From NCBI GenBank assembly GCA_963725155.1, contig CAVRXU010000005.1:310001-374000 (forward strand): a stretch of DNA of 64,000 bases, given 5' to 3'. The notes under the pieces were generated by a model that had not been told where the DNA came from, searched no databases, and saw only the letters and a list, made by a program, of their open reading frames with translations. A program made the translations under genes and the position numbers. Origin of the DNA: DATDAH01 sp963725155 (GTDB lineage: Bacteria > Actinomycetota > Acidimicrobiia > Acidimicrobiales > DATDAH01). Within the stretch, counting starts at the first letter, position 1, and the number at the start of each line of letters is the position of its first letter. Below are positions 50,305 to 61,446 of the stretch, piece by piece.

Positions 50305-51581
50305 GTCGCATCGTCGTCGTCGGGCTGGGTCCGGCCGGGCCCGACCTGCTCACCGGCGAGACCCAGGCGGCGATCGCGCGCATCCCGCACCGGTTCCTGC
50401 GCACGACCCGGCACCCCGCGGCGGTCGCCGTCCCCGGGGCCACGAGCTTCGATGACCGCTACGAGGCCGAGATGACGATGGACGCGGTGTACCGGGGCAT
50501 CGTCGAGGAGCTGATCGCCGCCGCCGATGAGCACGGCGAGGTGCTCTACGCCGTGCCCGGCTCTCCGTCCGTGGCTGAGCACACCGTGGAGCTGCTGCGG
50601 GCCGACGACCGGGTCGAGCTCTCGGTGCTGGTGTCGGTTTCCTTCCTGGACCTGGCTTGGGACCGGCTCGGGGTCGATCCGGTGACCTCCGGCGCCCGCC
50701 TCGTCGACGGCCACGACTTCGCCGTGGCTGCGGCCGGGGCGACCGGCCCGTTGCTGGTCGGCCAGTGCGACCGGGTGACCGTGCTCTCCGACATCAAGAT
50801 CTCGGTCGAGGAGGGCCCGATGGTCACCGTTCTCCAGCGCCTGGGCCTGCCCGACGAGGCCGTCACCGAGGTGGCCTGGTCCGACCTGGACCGGATCGTC
50901 GAGCCCGACCACCTCACCACGCTCTGGATCCCCGGGCTGGCCGCGCCGGTCGCGGCCGAGCTGCAGCGCTTCGTCGAGATCGTCCGCCGGCTGCGGGCGG
51001 AGTGCCCCTGGGACCGTGAGCAGACCCACCAGTCCCTCACCCGCCACCTGATCGAGGAGAGCTATGAGGTCCTCGACGCCATCGAGCTGCTCGAGACCGA
51101 CGAGGACGACGGCTACGTGGCGCTGGAGGAGGAGCTGGGCGACCTGCTGTTCCAGGTCGTCTTCCACGCCACGCTCGGCGCCGAGGAGGGTCGGTTCACC
51201 CTGGCCGACGTGGCCCGGGGCATCCACGACAAGCTGGTCCTGCGCCATCCCCACGTGTTCGCCGCCGTCGAGGTGGACGGGGCCGACGAGGTCGTGGCCA
51301 ACTGGGAGGCCATCAAGAAGGCGGAGAAGGGCCGCGACAGCGTCTTCGACGGGATCCCCAGCGGTCTCCCCGCCCTGCTCTTCGCCCTCAAGATCGAGAA
51401 GAAGGCCGCGGCCTCGGGGCTGCTCGAGCGGGTCCCTCCCCCCGAAGGTGACGACCTCGGTTCGGAGCTGCTGGCCATCGTGACGCGGGCCCGCGACGCG
51501 GGTGTCGACCCCGAAGACGCCCTCCGCCGCACCGCCGCGGCGTGGCGGGATGCACTGCGTGCCGCGGAATCAGCGGGCTGA
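50301..51581 (+). CDS. mazG: MazG-family nucleotide pyrophosphohydrolase with tetrapyrrole-methylase-like N-terminus
   Basis: A 426-aa protein of the YabN type. Residues 1-210 have the tetrapyrrole methylase fold (IVVVGLGPAGPDLLT, VLYAVPGSPSVAEHTV). The MazG domain follows (LRAECPWDREQTHQSLTRHLIEESYEVLDAI, with the EExxE metal motif and the second EELGDLLFQVVFHA), and a second, weaker MazG-like part ends it. It removes pyrophosphate from non-canonical NTPs. The start is TTG 50301, in the overlap TTGA with the lipoprotein stop. Confidence 0.9.
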   Translation: MSRIVVVGLGPAGPDLLTGETQAAIARIPHRFLRTTRHPAAVAVPGATSFDDRYEAEMTMDAVYRGIVEELIAAADEHGEVLYAVPGSPSVAEHTVELLRADDRVELSVLVSVSFLDLAWDRLGVDPVTSGARLVDGHDFAVAAAGATGPLLVGQCDRVTVLSDIKISVEEGPMVTVLQRLGLPDEAVTEVAWSDLDRIVEPDHLTTLWIPGLAAPVAAELQRFVEIVRRLRAECPWDREQTHQSLTRHLIEESYEVLDAIELLETDEDDGYVALEEELGDLLFQVVFHATLGAEEGRFTLADVARGIHDKLVLRHPHVFAAVEVDGADEVVANWEAIKKAEKGRDSVFDGIPSGLPALLFALKIEKKAAASGLLERVPPPEGDDLGSELLAIVTRARDAGVDPEDALRRTAAAWRDALRAAESAG

Positions 51582-51706
51582 TCGGCTAGAAACGAGCTGG
51601 GGAACACGGGCCACACCAGCCACAGGAGCAACACGGACGTGAGCCACAGCGCGCCGCGACCCAGGCCCGACACTCTCCATCCCCGTACGGCAAGGGACTG
51701 AGGACG
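51582..51706. promoter_or_regulatory. eno leader and probable promoter
   Basis: 125 nt. TAGAAA (51587-51592) is a possible -10 box for eno with a leader of about 107 nt. CTGAGGACG sits before ATG 51707 as a ribosome-binding site. No riboswitch is recognised. Confidence 0.3.
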
Positions 51707-52991
<1,285 letters not shown>

Positions 52992-52999
<8 letters not shown>

Positions 53000-53351
53000 G
53001 CCGAGGAAGACGACGATCGCGTTGGTCCTGGCCACGATCCTCGCGGTGGGCTACGTGATGTTCGTACCCGCCCGCAACTACGTGAACCAGCAAGCCGCGA
53101 CCGGCGACGCCGAGCGGCAGCTCGACGCCCTCGATGCGGAGCTCGAGGACCTGAACGCCCGCCAGGTCGCGCTCCAGGACCCGGAGCAGATCGAGCAGGT
53201 GGCCCGGGAGCGCTTCAACCTGGGCTACCCCGGCGAAGAGGTCTTCGCCGTCCTGCCCGCACCCCCCGCGCCGCTGCCCATCCCCACCGGTTGGCCCTTC
53301 GACGTGCTCCGGGGCGCAGCCGCGGCGACTGCTTCCAGTACGGCGGGCTGA
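52992..53351 (+). CDS. FtsB/DivIC-family septum formation initiator
   Basis: A 119-aa bitopic membrane protein of the divisome. It has a short basic start, one membrane segment (about residues 8-24), a coiled coil (about 33-62, QLDALDAELEDLNARQVALQD) and the ending ERFNLGYPGEEVFAV typical of DivIC/FtsB. The last 30 residues are Ala/Pro-rich. ATG 52992 overlaps the end of eno by 8 nt. Confidence 0.9.
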
Positions 53352-53369
53352 CAGCCACTGCCACCTGGA

Positions 53370-53375
53370 TAGATT
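53370..53375 (+). promoter_or_regulatory. -10 box of the ABC exporter operon
   Basis: TAGATT, 29 nt before GTG 53404; GGGGAG at 53394-53399 is the ribosome-binding site and favours 53404 over GTG 53392. Confidence 0.4.
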
Positions 53376-53403
53376 CGCCCCCACCGCCGAAGTGGGGAGC
53401 GTC

Positions 53404-54360
53404 GTGGCACATCCGATCGAAGCCAGTGGGCTGGTCCGGCACTTCGGCGACGTGATCGCGGTCGACGGGGTCGACCTGCAGGTCCGCGAGGGTGAGATCT
53501 ACGGTTTCCTCGGCCCCAATGGGGCGGGCAAGTCGACCACGGTGCGGATGCTGACCACGCTGCTCACGCCCACGGCGGGTTCGGCTCAGGTCGCCGGGTT
53601 CGACGTGGTCAAGGAGGCGGGCAAGGTCCGCCGGTCGATCGGGGTGGCCCTCCAGGACGCCGCCATCGATCCCCTCATGAGCGGTCGTGAGCTGTTGCAG
53701 CTCCAGTCCATCCTCCACGGCATCCCCCGCAAGGAGGCGGATCGCCGCTCCGACGTGCTCCTCGAGCGGGTCGGGCTGACCGCGGCCGCCGACCGTCGCG
53801 TCGGCACCTACTCGGGTGGCATGCGCCGGCGCCTGGACCTGGCGTTGTCCCTGGTCCACGAGCCGGCCGTCCTGTTCCTGGACGAGCCGACCACCGGGCT
53901 CGATCCGATGAGCCGCATCGCCCTGTGGGACGAGGTGCGCCGCCTCAACGAGGACCAGGGCATGACCGTCCTGCTCACGACCCAGTACCTGGAGGAGGCT
54001 GACCAGCTGGCCGGCCGCATCGCCATCATCGACTACGGCCGAATCGTGCGGGAGGGGGCATCGGCCGAGCTCAAGGCGGCACTGGGAGCGCCCACGGTCC
54101 AGATCGATGTTCCGCCCGGGGACGAGGATCGGGCCCGGCAGGCCCTGGCGGGTGTCGGGGAGCCGCGACCCACCCATGAGGGCGTGTGCATCGGCCTGCC
54201 CGGCGGTGCGGCGCAGATGGCTGAGGTCGTGCGCACCCTCGACCAGGCCGGGATCGCGGTGGAGCGACTGGAGCTGCACCAGCCGTCGCTGGACGACGTC
54301 TTCGCCGACGCCACCGGCCGCCGGCTGGAGGGGGCCGAGGAGACCCAGGTCGCCCCGTGA
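53404..54360 (+). CDS. ABC-2 type exporter ATPase (DrrA/daunorubicin-resistance-like)
   Basis: A 318-aa ATPase. Walker A is GPNGAGKST, the Q-loop Gln is in GVALQDAAIDP, the signature is YSGGMRRRLDLALSLVH and Walker B is LFLDEPTTGLDP. The C-terminal 80 residues match the extra domain of DrrA-type ATPases and end with the motif HQPSLDDVFADATGR. With the two permeases that overlap it on the plus strand it forms a complete exporter of unknown substrate. Confidence 0.9.
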   Translation: MAHPIEASGLVRHFGDVIAVDGVDLQVREGEIYGFLGPNGAGKSTTVRMLTTLLTPTAGSAQVAGFDVVKEAGKVRRSIGVALQDAAIDPLMSGRELLQLQSILHGIPRKEADRRSDVLLERVGLTAAADRRVGTYSGGMRRRLDLALSLVHEPAVLFLDEPTTGLDPMSRIALWDEVRRLNEDQGMTVLLTTQYLEEADQLAGRIAIIDYGRIVREGASAELKAALGAPTVQIDVPPGDEDRARQALAGVGEPRPTHEGVCIGLPGGAAQMAEVVRTLDQAGIAVERLELHQPSLDDVFADATGRRLEGAEETQVAP

Positions 54361-55172
54361 GCGTCTCCACCTCGGTGGCCGGGACCGAGGAGTTCCACGC
54401 GCAGCCCTTCGCCCAGATCAGGGTGCTGGCCCGCCGGTCCATCACTGCGACCGTGCGTCAACCCGCCATCTGGTTCCCGGCGATCCTCTTCCCCCTGCTC
54501 CTCGCCGCCGTGAACGCCTCGGCCTTCAACCGGGCGACGGCGCTGCCCGGATTCCCGCCGGTCGACTCGTTCTTCGACTTCCTCCTGCCCGCCAGCATGA
54601 TCCAGGGGGTGATGTTCGGTGCCGTGGCCGGGGGCTCCGACATCGCCTTGGACATCGAGGACGGCTTCTTCGAGCGCCTTCTCGCCGCCCCCATCTGGCG
54701 GCCGTCCATCCTCGTCGGGCGGCTGGCCGGCGGGGCCGCGCTGGGTGCCTTCCAGGCCGTCCTGTTCGTAGGCGTGTTCATGGTCTTCGGGGCGCGCATC
54801 CATGCCGGCGTGCCCGGGTTCGTGGTCCTCGTCGTCGTGGCGATGGTCATGGCCATCGCCATCGGTGGGGTCACGGCCGCCGTAGGGGTCCGGACCGGCT
54901 CCCAGGAGACGGTGCAGAACTCGTTTCCGCTCATCTTCATCCTGCTGTTCCTGAGCTCGGCGTTCTTCCCGACCCAGCTGATGACCGGCTGGTACCAACA
55001 GCTGGCTGAGGCCAACCCCATCACGTGGGTGATCGACGCCGCCCGGCACCTGGTGGTCGTCGGGTGGTCGTGGTCGGAGGCGGCGGTGGCCCTGGGCACG
55101 TCCGGCACCCTCGCCGTGCTGTCGGTGACGGCAGCGGCGTGGCAGTTGCGCAAGCGGCTGGCCGCGTCATGA
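54357..55172 (+). CDS. ABC-2 type exporter permease 1 (DrrB-like)
   Basis: A 271-aa permease with about six membrane segments. The start (ARRSITATVRQPAIWFPAILFPLLLA) and the segment DIEDGFFERLLAAPIWR are typical of the ABC-2/DrrB group. GTG 54357 overlaps the ATPase stop by 4 nt and its own stop overlaps permease 2. It probably pairs with permease 2 as a heterodimer. Confidence 0.9.
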   Translation: MSVSTSVAGTEEFHAQPFAQIRVLARRSITATVRQPAIWFPAILFPLLLAAVNASAFNRATALPGFPPVDSFFDFLLPASMIQGVMFGAVAGGSDIALDIEDGFFERLLAAPIWRPSILVGRLAGGAALGAFQAVLFVGVFMVFGARIHAGVPGFVVLVVVAMVMAIAIGGVTAAVGVRTGSQETVQNSFPLIFILLFLSSAFFPTQLMTGWYQQLAEANPITWVIDAARHLVVVGWSWSEAAVALGTSGTLAVLSVTAAAWQLRKRLAAS

Positions 55173-55978
55173 GCACCGTCACCACGGCTCCCACGGACGT
55201 CGTGAACCGGATCAGCACCCTGGCCGTGGCCCGCACACTCGGCAGCCGGAGCCTGGTTCGGATCCGTCGGATCCCCGCTGCCATCATCCCGACCGTCGCC
55301 ATGCCGGTCTTCCTGCTGATCTCCTTCAGCGGGGCCTTCTCGTCGGTGGTCGACATCCCCGGCTTCCCGACCGACTCGATCCTCTCCTGGGTCGCGCCCT
55401 ACGCCGTCATCCAGGGGGCAGCCTTCGCCGGTGTCGGGGCGTCCCAGTCGGTCGCCGCCGACCTCGAGAACGGGTTCTACGACCGTCTCCTGATGTCACC
55501 GAGCTCGCGCTTCAGCCTGATGCTCGGGCCCCTGTCGGGGGCGATGGTGCGCGTGCTGTTGCCCTTCACCGTGGTGCTGGCGGTGGCCTTCATCGGCGGC
55601 CTGGAGCTGACCGAGGGGGTGCGGGGCCTGCTGATGCTGCTGCTGACGGCGGAGGGCGTGGCGCTGATCGCCACCTTCTACGGCTTGGCCCTCGTCTACA
55701 AGTTCCGCACCCAGCGCTCGGGCTCGCTCGTGCAGGTCGGCGTCTTCGTGATCATGTTCCTGTCGGTCGGGCAGGTGCCGCTGGCCGTGATGAAGGGCTG
55801 GCTCCACGGGGTGGCCACGCTCAACCCGATGACCAACCTCCTGCGCATGGCGCGGCAGGGTTTCGTCGGCCAGATCACCTGGGGCGACACCTGGCCCGGC
55901 TTGGTGGTGATCCTGGTCGGGACCGTGCTCTTCGGCCACTGGGCCTACCGCGGCCTCCTCCGCCTCACCCAGGACTAG
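55169..55978 (+). CDS. ABC-2 type exporter permease 2
   Basis: A 269-aa permease with about six membrane segments and the segment DLENGFYDRLLMSPSSR, matching DIEDGFFERLLAAP in permease 1, so the two are paralogues. ATG 55169 overlaps the permease 1 stop by 4 nt (ATGA). It is convergent with coxM, 9 nt away. Confidence 0.9.
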   Translation: MSTVTTAPTDVVNRISTLAVARTLGSRSLVRIRRIPAAIIPTVAMPVFLLISFSGAFSSVVDIPGFPTDSILSWVAPYAVIQGAAFAGVGASQSVAADLENGFYDRLLMSPSSRFSLMLGPLSGAMVRVLLPFTVVLAVAFIGGLELTEGVRGLLMLLLTAEGVALIATFYGLALVYKFRTQRSGSLVQVGVFVIMFLSVGQVPLAVMKGWLHGVATLNPMTNLLRMARQGFVGQITWGDTWPGLVVILVGTVLFGHWAYRGLLRLTQD

Positions 55979-55987
55979 CCACCGGAC

Positions 55988-56809
55988 TCAGGCTGTCGCT
56001 TCCTCGAGGGCGCGGCGGACGAGCACCCGGGCGAGGTGCTGGCGGTACTCGACGGTGCCGTTGAGGTCGCCCGGGGGATTGGTCCCCTCGTGGGCCAGGG
56101 CGGCGGCGTCGGCCGCCGACGCCCCGCCGGCCATCGCCTGCTCCGACGCCGTGGCCCGGGTGGGCTTGGTGTCCATGTTGACCAGGCCGATGCCCGTGCT
56201 GCCGTTGTGGACGGCCGCCACGCCGACGATGGCCCAGTCCTGGGCCCGGCGATTGAACTTCTGGAACGACCAGCCCGCGCCCGTTGCCTTCGGGATGCGG
56301 ACCTCGGTCAGCAGCTCGTCGGGGGCCAGTGCGGTCTCCAGGAAGCCAGTGAAGAAGTCGTCGGCGGACACGGTGCGCTCGCCGCCGGGGCCCCGGATGA
56401 CCATCTGGCCCCGGAGGGCGAGCACGACGGCGGGATGATCGGCTGCCGGGTCGCCGTGGGACAGCGCCCCCCCGAGGGTGCCACGGTGGCGGACCTGGGG
56501 GTCGCCGACCTTGGAGGTGGCATGGGCCAGGAGCGGCAAGTGCTCCTTCAGGACGGCACTGGTCTCGATGTCGTGGTGCCGGGTCAGGGCCCCGATGGCG
56601 ATGGTGTCGCCGTCCTGGCGGATGTAGGACAGGTCATCGAGGCGGCCGATGTCCACCAGCACACCGGGCACCGCCAGTCGCAGCTTCATCAGGGGCAGCA
56701 GGGAGTGGCCCCCGGCCAGGAGCTTGGCCTCGTCGCCGTGCTCGGCGAGCAGGGACAACGCCTCCTCGGCCGAAGAAGCCCGGACGTAGTCGAACGCAGC
56801 AGGGATCAC
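55988..56809 (-). CDS. coxM: Molybdenum hydroxylase FAD-binding subunit (CoxM-like)
   Basis: The medium subunit, 273 aa, taking electrons from the Fe-S subunit to FAD. It has the FAD motifs AKLLAGGHSLLPLMKLRLA and TLGGALSHGDPAAD (the TxGG loop), and a C-terminal CO-dehydrogenase flavoprotein domain. GTG 56809 overlaps the coxL stop by 4 nt (GTGA). It is the last gene of the S-L-M operon. Confidence 0.92.
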   Translation of the reverse strand: MIPAAFDYVRASSAEEALSLLAEHGDEAKLLAGGHSLLPLMKLRLAVPGVLVDIGRLDDLSYIRQDGDTIAIGALTRHHDIETSAVLKEHLPLLAHATSKVGDPQVRHRGTLGGALSHGDPAADHPAVVLALRGQMVIRGPGGERTVSADDFFTGFLETALAPDELLTEVRIPKATGAGWSFQKFNRRAQDWAIVGVAAVHNGSTGIGLVNMDTKPTRATASEQAMAGGASAADAAALAHEGTNPPGDLNGTVEYRQHLARVLVRRALEEATA

Positions 56810-59150
56810 GAGCGGGCCTCCTGGATCGCCGCCCACACCCGGTTGGGCGAGGCGGGCATGTCGATGTCGGTGATGCCGAGGGGCCCGAGGGCATCGATCA
56901 CGGCGTTCATGACGGCGGCGGCCGAACCGATGGTCCCGGCCTCCCCGATGCCCTTGACCCCGAGAGGGTTGGTCGGGCTGGGTGTGACCGTCGAGTCCAG
57001 CGTGAAGGACGGTGCCTCCATGGCCGAGGGCACGAGGTAGTCGGCCAACGAGGCGTTGTTCAGGTTGCCGTCCTCGTCGTAGGCGGCCCCCTCCCACAGG
57101 GCCTGGGCGACCCCCTGCAGGATCCCGCCGTGGAGCTGGCCGTCGACGATCATCGGGTTGATCTGGTTGCCACAGTCGTCGACGGCGATGTAGTCCCGGA
57201 GCCGGATGTCGCCGGTCTCCTCGTCGATCTCGATGACGGCCACGTGGGTGCCGAACGGGAAGACGAAGTTGGGCGGGTCGTAGGTGACCTGGGCCGTGAG
57301 GTTCGGCTCCATGCCGTCGGGCAGGTCGTGGGCGGTGAACGCGGCCATGGCCACGTCGCCGATGGCCACGGCCTTGTCCGGAGATCCCCGCACCCGGAAG
57401 GAGCCCTCCTCGAACTCGAGGTCGTCCGCCGACGCCTCCAGCTGGTGGGCGGCGATGGCGCGGGCCTTCTCCAGCACCAGGTCGGTGGCCATGTGCACGG
57501 CGGTGCCGCCGACGGCGAGCGAGCGGGAGCCGTAGCTGTCCATCCCGAGGGCGGCGATGGCGGTGTCGGAGTGCAGGACCTCGATGGCGTCGGGGTCGAT
57601 GCCGAGCTGGTCGGCCACGATCTGGGACCACGTGGTCTCGTGGCCCTGGCCGTGCGGCGAGGTGCCGGTGACGACCTGGACGCTGCCGGTCGGCAGCATC
57701 CGCACCGTGGCCGATTCCCAGCCGCCGGCGCCGTAGTTGAGCGAGGCCAGGACCCGGCTGGGGGCCAGGCCGCACATCTCGACGTAGGTGCAGATGCCGA
57801 TGCCCAGATGGGTCGTCGAGCCCTCGTCCCGCAGGCGCTGCTGTTCGGCCCGGAGGTCGTCGACGCCGGCCAGCTCCAGGGCCCGGTCCAGCGTCGGCTC
57901 GTAGTTGCCGCTGTCGAAGACCAGCCCAGCCGGGGAGTCGTAGGGGAAGGCGTCGCTGGGGATGTAGTTGCGCCGCCGGATCTCCTCGGGGGTGACCCCG
58001 ACCTCCCGGGCCAGGGCGTCCATGGCCCGCTCGATGGCGTAGGACGCCTCGGGCCGGCCCGCGCCCCGGTAGGCGTCGGTCGGGGGGAGGTTGGTGAACA
58101 GCCCGTGGCAGGTGAACGAGTAGGCGGGGATGTCGTAGACCCCGTGGTACAGGAAGGCGCCCAACAGCGGGATGCCTGGCGTCACCAGCTGCAGGTAGGC
58201 CCCCATGTCGGCCAGCAACTTGGCCCGGACGCCCGTGACCTTGCCGTCCGCGTCGGCGGCCAGCTCGATGTCCTGGACCTGGCCGCGCCCCTGGATCGTG
58301 GACAGGGCGGCCTCGGTGCGTTCCTCGGTCCAGCGCACCGGCACGCCAAGGTGCTTGGCCAGGATGACGGCGAGGATCTCCTCGGCGTACACGTTGAGCT
58401 TGCAGCCGAACCCGCCACCCACCGACGGGGCGATGACCCGCACCTTGTGCTCGGGCGTGCCGGTCGTGGCCGCCACCATGAGCTTGAGGATGTGGGGGAT
58501 CTGCGTGGCGGACCAGATGGTGATCTCGCCGCCCTGGGGCTGGGGAACCACGGCGACGCCCCGGGGCTCCATGGCTGAGGGGATGAGGCGCTGCTGCAGG
58601 TAGCGCTCGCGGATGTGATGGGTCGCGTTGGCGAACGCCCGCTCGACGGCGTCGGGATCAGGGACGAGCTCCCAGACGTAGGACGTGTTGGAGTCGAGGT
58701 CGGTGTGGGCCAGGACGGTGTCGGTGGCCGCGGCCTCGAGGTCGACCACCGCGGGCAGGGTGTCGTAGTCGACCTCCACTGCTCCGCACGCGTCCCGGGC
58801 CTGGTAACGGCTCTCGGCCACCACGACGGCGACGGCGTCGCCCGCGAAGGCGGCCTCGCTGACGGCGACCGGCAGGTGCTCAGGGGTCACCATGTCCTCG
58901 GTGACAGCCCAGGCGCAGGGCAGCGGGCCCATGCCGAGCTCGACGAGCTGGGCGCCCGTGTAGACCGCCCGCACTCCGGGCATGGCCTCGGCCGCACTGG
59001 TGTCGATGGTGCCGATGCGGGCGTGGGCACAGGAGCTCCGGACGATTCCCAGCCAGAGTGCGCCGGTGATGGGGAGGTCGTCGACGAACCGGGCCTCACC
59101 GGAGAGGAGCTCGGGGTCCTCCTTGCGGAGCATGCGGGTGCCGGTGACGG

Positions 59151-59154
<4 letters not shown>
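56806..59154 (-). CDS. coxL: Molybdenum hydroxylase large subunit, form II CO dehydrogenase-like (CoxL)
   Basis: The 782-aa subunit carries the molybdopterin-cytosine dinucleotide site. The active-site loop reads AYRGAGR (residues 361-367), the form II signature, and not the AYXCSFR of true (form I) CO dehydrogenases, so the substrate is probably not CO but another aldehyde, purine or similar compound. Other cofactor regions are PSVGGGFGCK, TGTSPHGQGHETTW and, near the end, GVKGIGEAGTIGS with the catalytic Glu. ATG 59154 overlaps the coxS stop by 4 nt. The true substrate is unknown. Confidence 0.92.
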
Positions 59155-59621
<467 letters not shown>

Positions 59622-59754
59622 GCGTCACCCCCCGGTGAAGGTCGTCGCCGGCCATCCTCGCGCGCCATCACCAACGTCGTCGCCCGACCAGATGTCAAGC
59701 TCCAGAAGCCGTGATGTGCGGTGATTTGTGATGGAAAACCTGGTTCGACCGGCG
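59622..59754. other. Intergenic upstream of coxS, with ATCAC repeats
   Basis: 133 nt between coxS and the SDR stop. On the minus strand ATCAC occurs three times within about 23 nt (59711-59735), and TTGACA (59698-59693) would fit a -35 box, though no good -10 box follows at 17 nt. It is the likely control region of the coxSLM operon. Confidence 0.35.
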
Positions 59755-60519
59755 TCAGCGGGTTCGCGTCAGACGAGGCCAGGGAAAGGCGCCGCCGTCG
59801 ACGAGGAGCGAGGTCCCGGTCACGAAGCGGGCCTGCTGGGAGCAGAGGAAGGTGACGACGGCGCCGAAGTCGTCGGCGTTGCCGAGGTGCCCGGCAGGAA
59901 TCCCGGCTGCGGCCTCGGCGGGTGGGGTCCCACCACCGTGGAGCTGGCGGACCCGGTCAGTGTCGTGCATCCCCGGCTGGGCCGAGTTCACCGTCACGCC
60001 GTCCGGAGCGACTTCGGTGGCCAGCACCTTCAAGAAGGCCGTGAGCCCGGCTCGAGCTGTCGCCGACGCCATCAGGTAGGGCGGCGGTTGCCGGACGCCG
60101 ATCGACGTGATGGCCACGACCCGCCCCCAACCCTGGGCCTGCATGGCGGGCACCGCGGCCTGGCAGAGGGCGATCGACGACAGCAGGTTCAGGTTGAGCG
60201 CCTGCCGGTAGCCATCCAGGTCGGTTGACGCGAAGGTGCCGGCCGGTGGTCCCCCGGCGTTGGCCACCACGATGTCGACCGTGCCGCCCAGGCGCTCGGT
60301 CGCCACCTCGATGAAGCCGGTGGCTTGCTCGGGATCGCTCATGTCGGCGACGAGGGCGACGGCGCCGATGTCTGCGGCGGCAGCTTCGGCCTTGGCCGAG
60401 TCGCGCCCACAGAGGGCTACCTGCACGCCCTCGCCGGCGAGCGCCTTCGCGCAACCGAGGCCCAACCCCGCCGAGCCGGCCGCGACTGCGGCCCGTTTCC
60501 CACGCAGTCCCAGATCCAT
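59755..60519 (-). CDS. SDR family oxidoreductase without the usual YxxxK
   Basis: A 254-aa short-chain dehydrogenase-type protein. The NAD(P) loop is AGSAGLGLG and the NAG motif is VANAGGPPAG. The active-site Ser is in ITSIGV, but the usual YxxxK is replaced (PYLMASATARAG, with Ser where Lys should be), as in a side branch of FabG-like SDRs. So catalysis may be altered. ATG 60519 has TAGGTT 6 nt upstream on the minus strand. Its place between coxSLM and the maturation genes suggests a linked pathway, not shown. Confidence 0.85.
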   Translation of the reverse strand: MDLGLRGKRAAVAAGSAGLGLGCAKALAGEGVQVALCGRDSAKAEAAAADIGAVALVADMSDPEQATGFIEVATERLGGTVDIVVANAGGPPAGTFASTDLDGYRQALNLNLLSSIALCQAAVPAMQAQGWGRVVAITSIGVRQPPPYLMASATARAGLTAFLKVLATEVAPDGVTVNSAQPGMHDTDRVRQLHGGGTPPAEAAAGIPAGHLGNADDFGAVVTFLCSQQARFVTGTSLLVDGGAFPWPRLTRTR

Positions 60520-60525
60520 GGGTCG

Positions 60526-60535
60526 AACCTAGGTC
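60526..60535. promoter_or_regulatory. Shared divergent -10 core, SDR / BtuF-like gene
   Basis: Minus strand TAGGTT (60531-60526), 6 nt before the SDR ATG, and plus strand TAGGTC (60530-60535), with a 19-nt gap to ATG 60555, share the palindrome CCTAGG. Confidence 0.4.
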
Positions 60536-60554
60536 GCCGCCGCCAGACTGAGGT

Positions 60555-61442
60555 ATGCGGATCGTGTCGCTCCTGCCTTCGGCGACGGAGATCGTGTTCG
60601 CACTGGGGCTCGGTGACGAGCTGGCGGGGCTGACCTTCGAGTGTGACTTTCCGCCGGAGGCGCGGGGGAAGCGGGTCATCTCGTCATCGGGGCTGGAGGC
60701 GACGGCCGATGATCCGGAGGCGATCGACGCCGCGGTGCGAGCGGCGACTGAGGGCGGGGTACCGCTGTACCGACTTGACGAGGCGGCCATCGCCGAGATC
60801 GACCCCGACGTCATCCTGACCCAGGACCTCTGCCGGGTGTGTGCCGTGCCCTCGGGCGACGTGGATGCGGCCCTGCGGCGGCTGGGGTGCTCGGCGGTGG
60901 TGATCTCGCTCGATCCGACATCGCTCGATGAGGTCATCGACGACATCGGCCGGGTCGGGACCGTCCTGGATGTGGCCGAGCGTGGTGCTGAACTGGTGGC
61001 GGCGCTGCGGCTCGAGCTCGGGGTGATCCGCAGTGTGCTGGCCGACCGGCCCCGTCCGAAGGTCCTGCTCCTGGAATGGGTGGACCCGCCGTTCGGGGCC
61101 GGGCACTGGATCCCCGACATGATCCGGGTGGCGGGGGGCGAGCCGGTGTTGGCCGCCGACGGCCGGGCCTCAACGGCCCTCGCGTGGGCCGCGGTCGCCG
61201 AGGCCAAACCCGACGTCGTGGTCGTCGCCCCCTGCGGTTTCGGTCTGGAAGGCGCGGTCGAGCACGCCCGTCGTGCACTCCCGTTCCTGCCGCCGTCCGC
61301 CGCGGTTTGGGCAGTGGATGGCGATGCGTACATCGTCCGGCCGGGGCCCCGTCTGGTCGACGGGGTCAAGGTCCTGGCCGAGATGCTGCACCCCGAGGTG
61401 GTTGGCTCGTCGTCGCCCGAGGCAGCCACCCTCCTAACCTGA
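60555..61442 (+). CDS. BtuF-like periplasmic-binding-fold protein without signal peptide
   Basis: A 295-aa protein of the cobalamin/iron-siderophore binding (helical backbone, BtuF) fold. It begins RIVSLLPSATEIVFALGLGDELAGLT and contains the FECDFPPEA, DLCRVCAVPSG and LEWVDPPFGAGHWIPDMIRVAGG segments common in this group. No signal sequence or lipobox is seen, so it seems to stay in the cytoplasm. No transporter genes are beside it. A role with the divergent SDR or the Mo-hydroxylase genes is open. Confidence 0.8.
   Translation: MRIVSLLPSATEIVFALGLGDELAGLTFECDFPPEARGKRVISSSGLEATADDPEAIDAAVRAATEGGVPLYRLDEAAIAEIDPDVILTQDLCRVCAVPSGDVDAALRRLGCSAVVISLDPTSLDEVIDDIGRVGTVLDVAERGAELVAALRLELGVIRSVLADRPRPKVLLLEWVDPPFGAGHWIPDMIRVAGGEPVLAADGRASTALAWAAVAEAKPDVVVVAPCGFGLEGAVEHARRALPFLPPSAAVWAVDGDAYIVRPGPRLVDGVKVLAEMLHPEVVGSSSPEAATLLT
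61435..61440 (+). promoter_or_regulatory. -10 box of leaderless moxR-like gene
   Basis: TAACCT lies 6 nt before GTG 61447. Confidence 0.45.
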
Positions 61443-61446
61443 TCTC

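Noticed and set aside
60555..61442. Calling the BtuF-like protein a vitamin B12 or iron transporter component.
   Set aside because: It has no signal peptide or lipobox and no transporter genes nearby.
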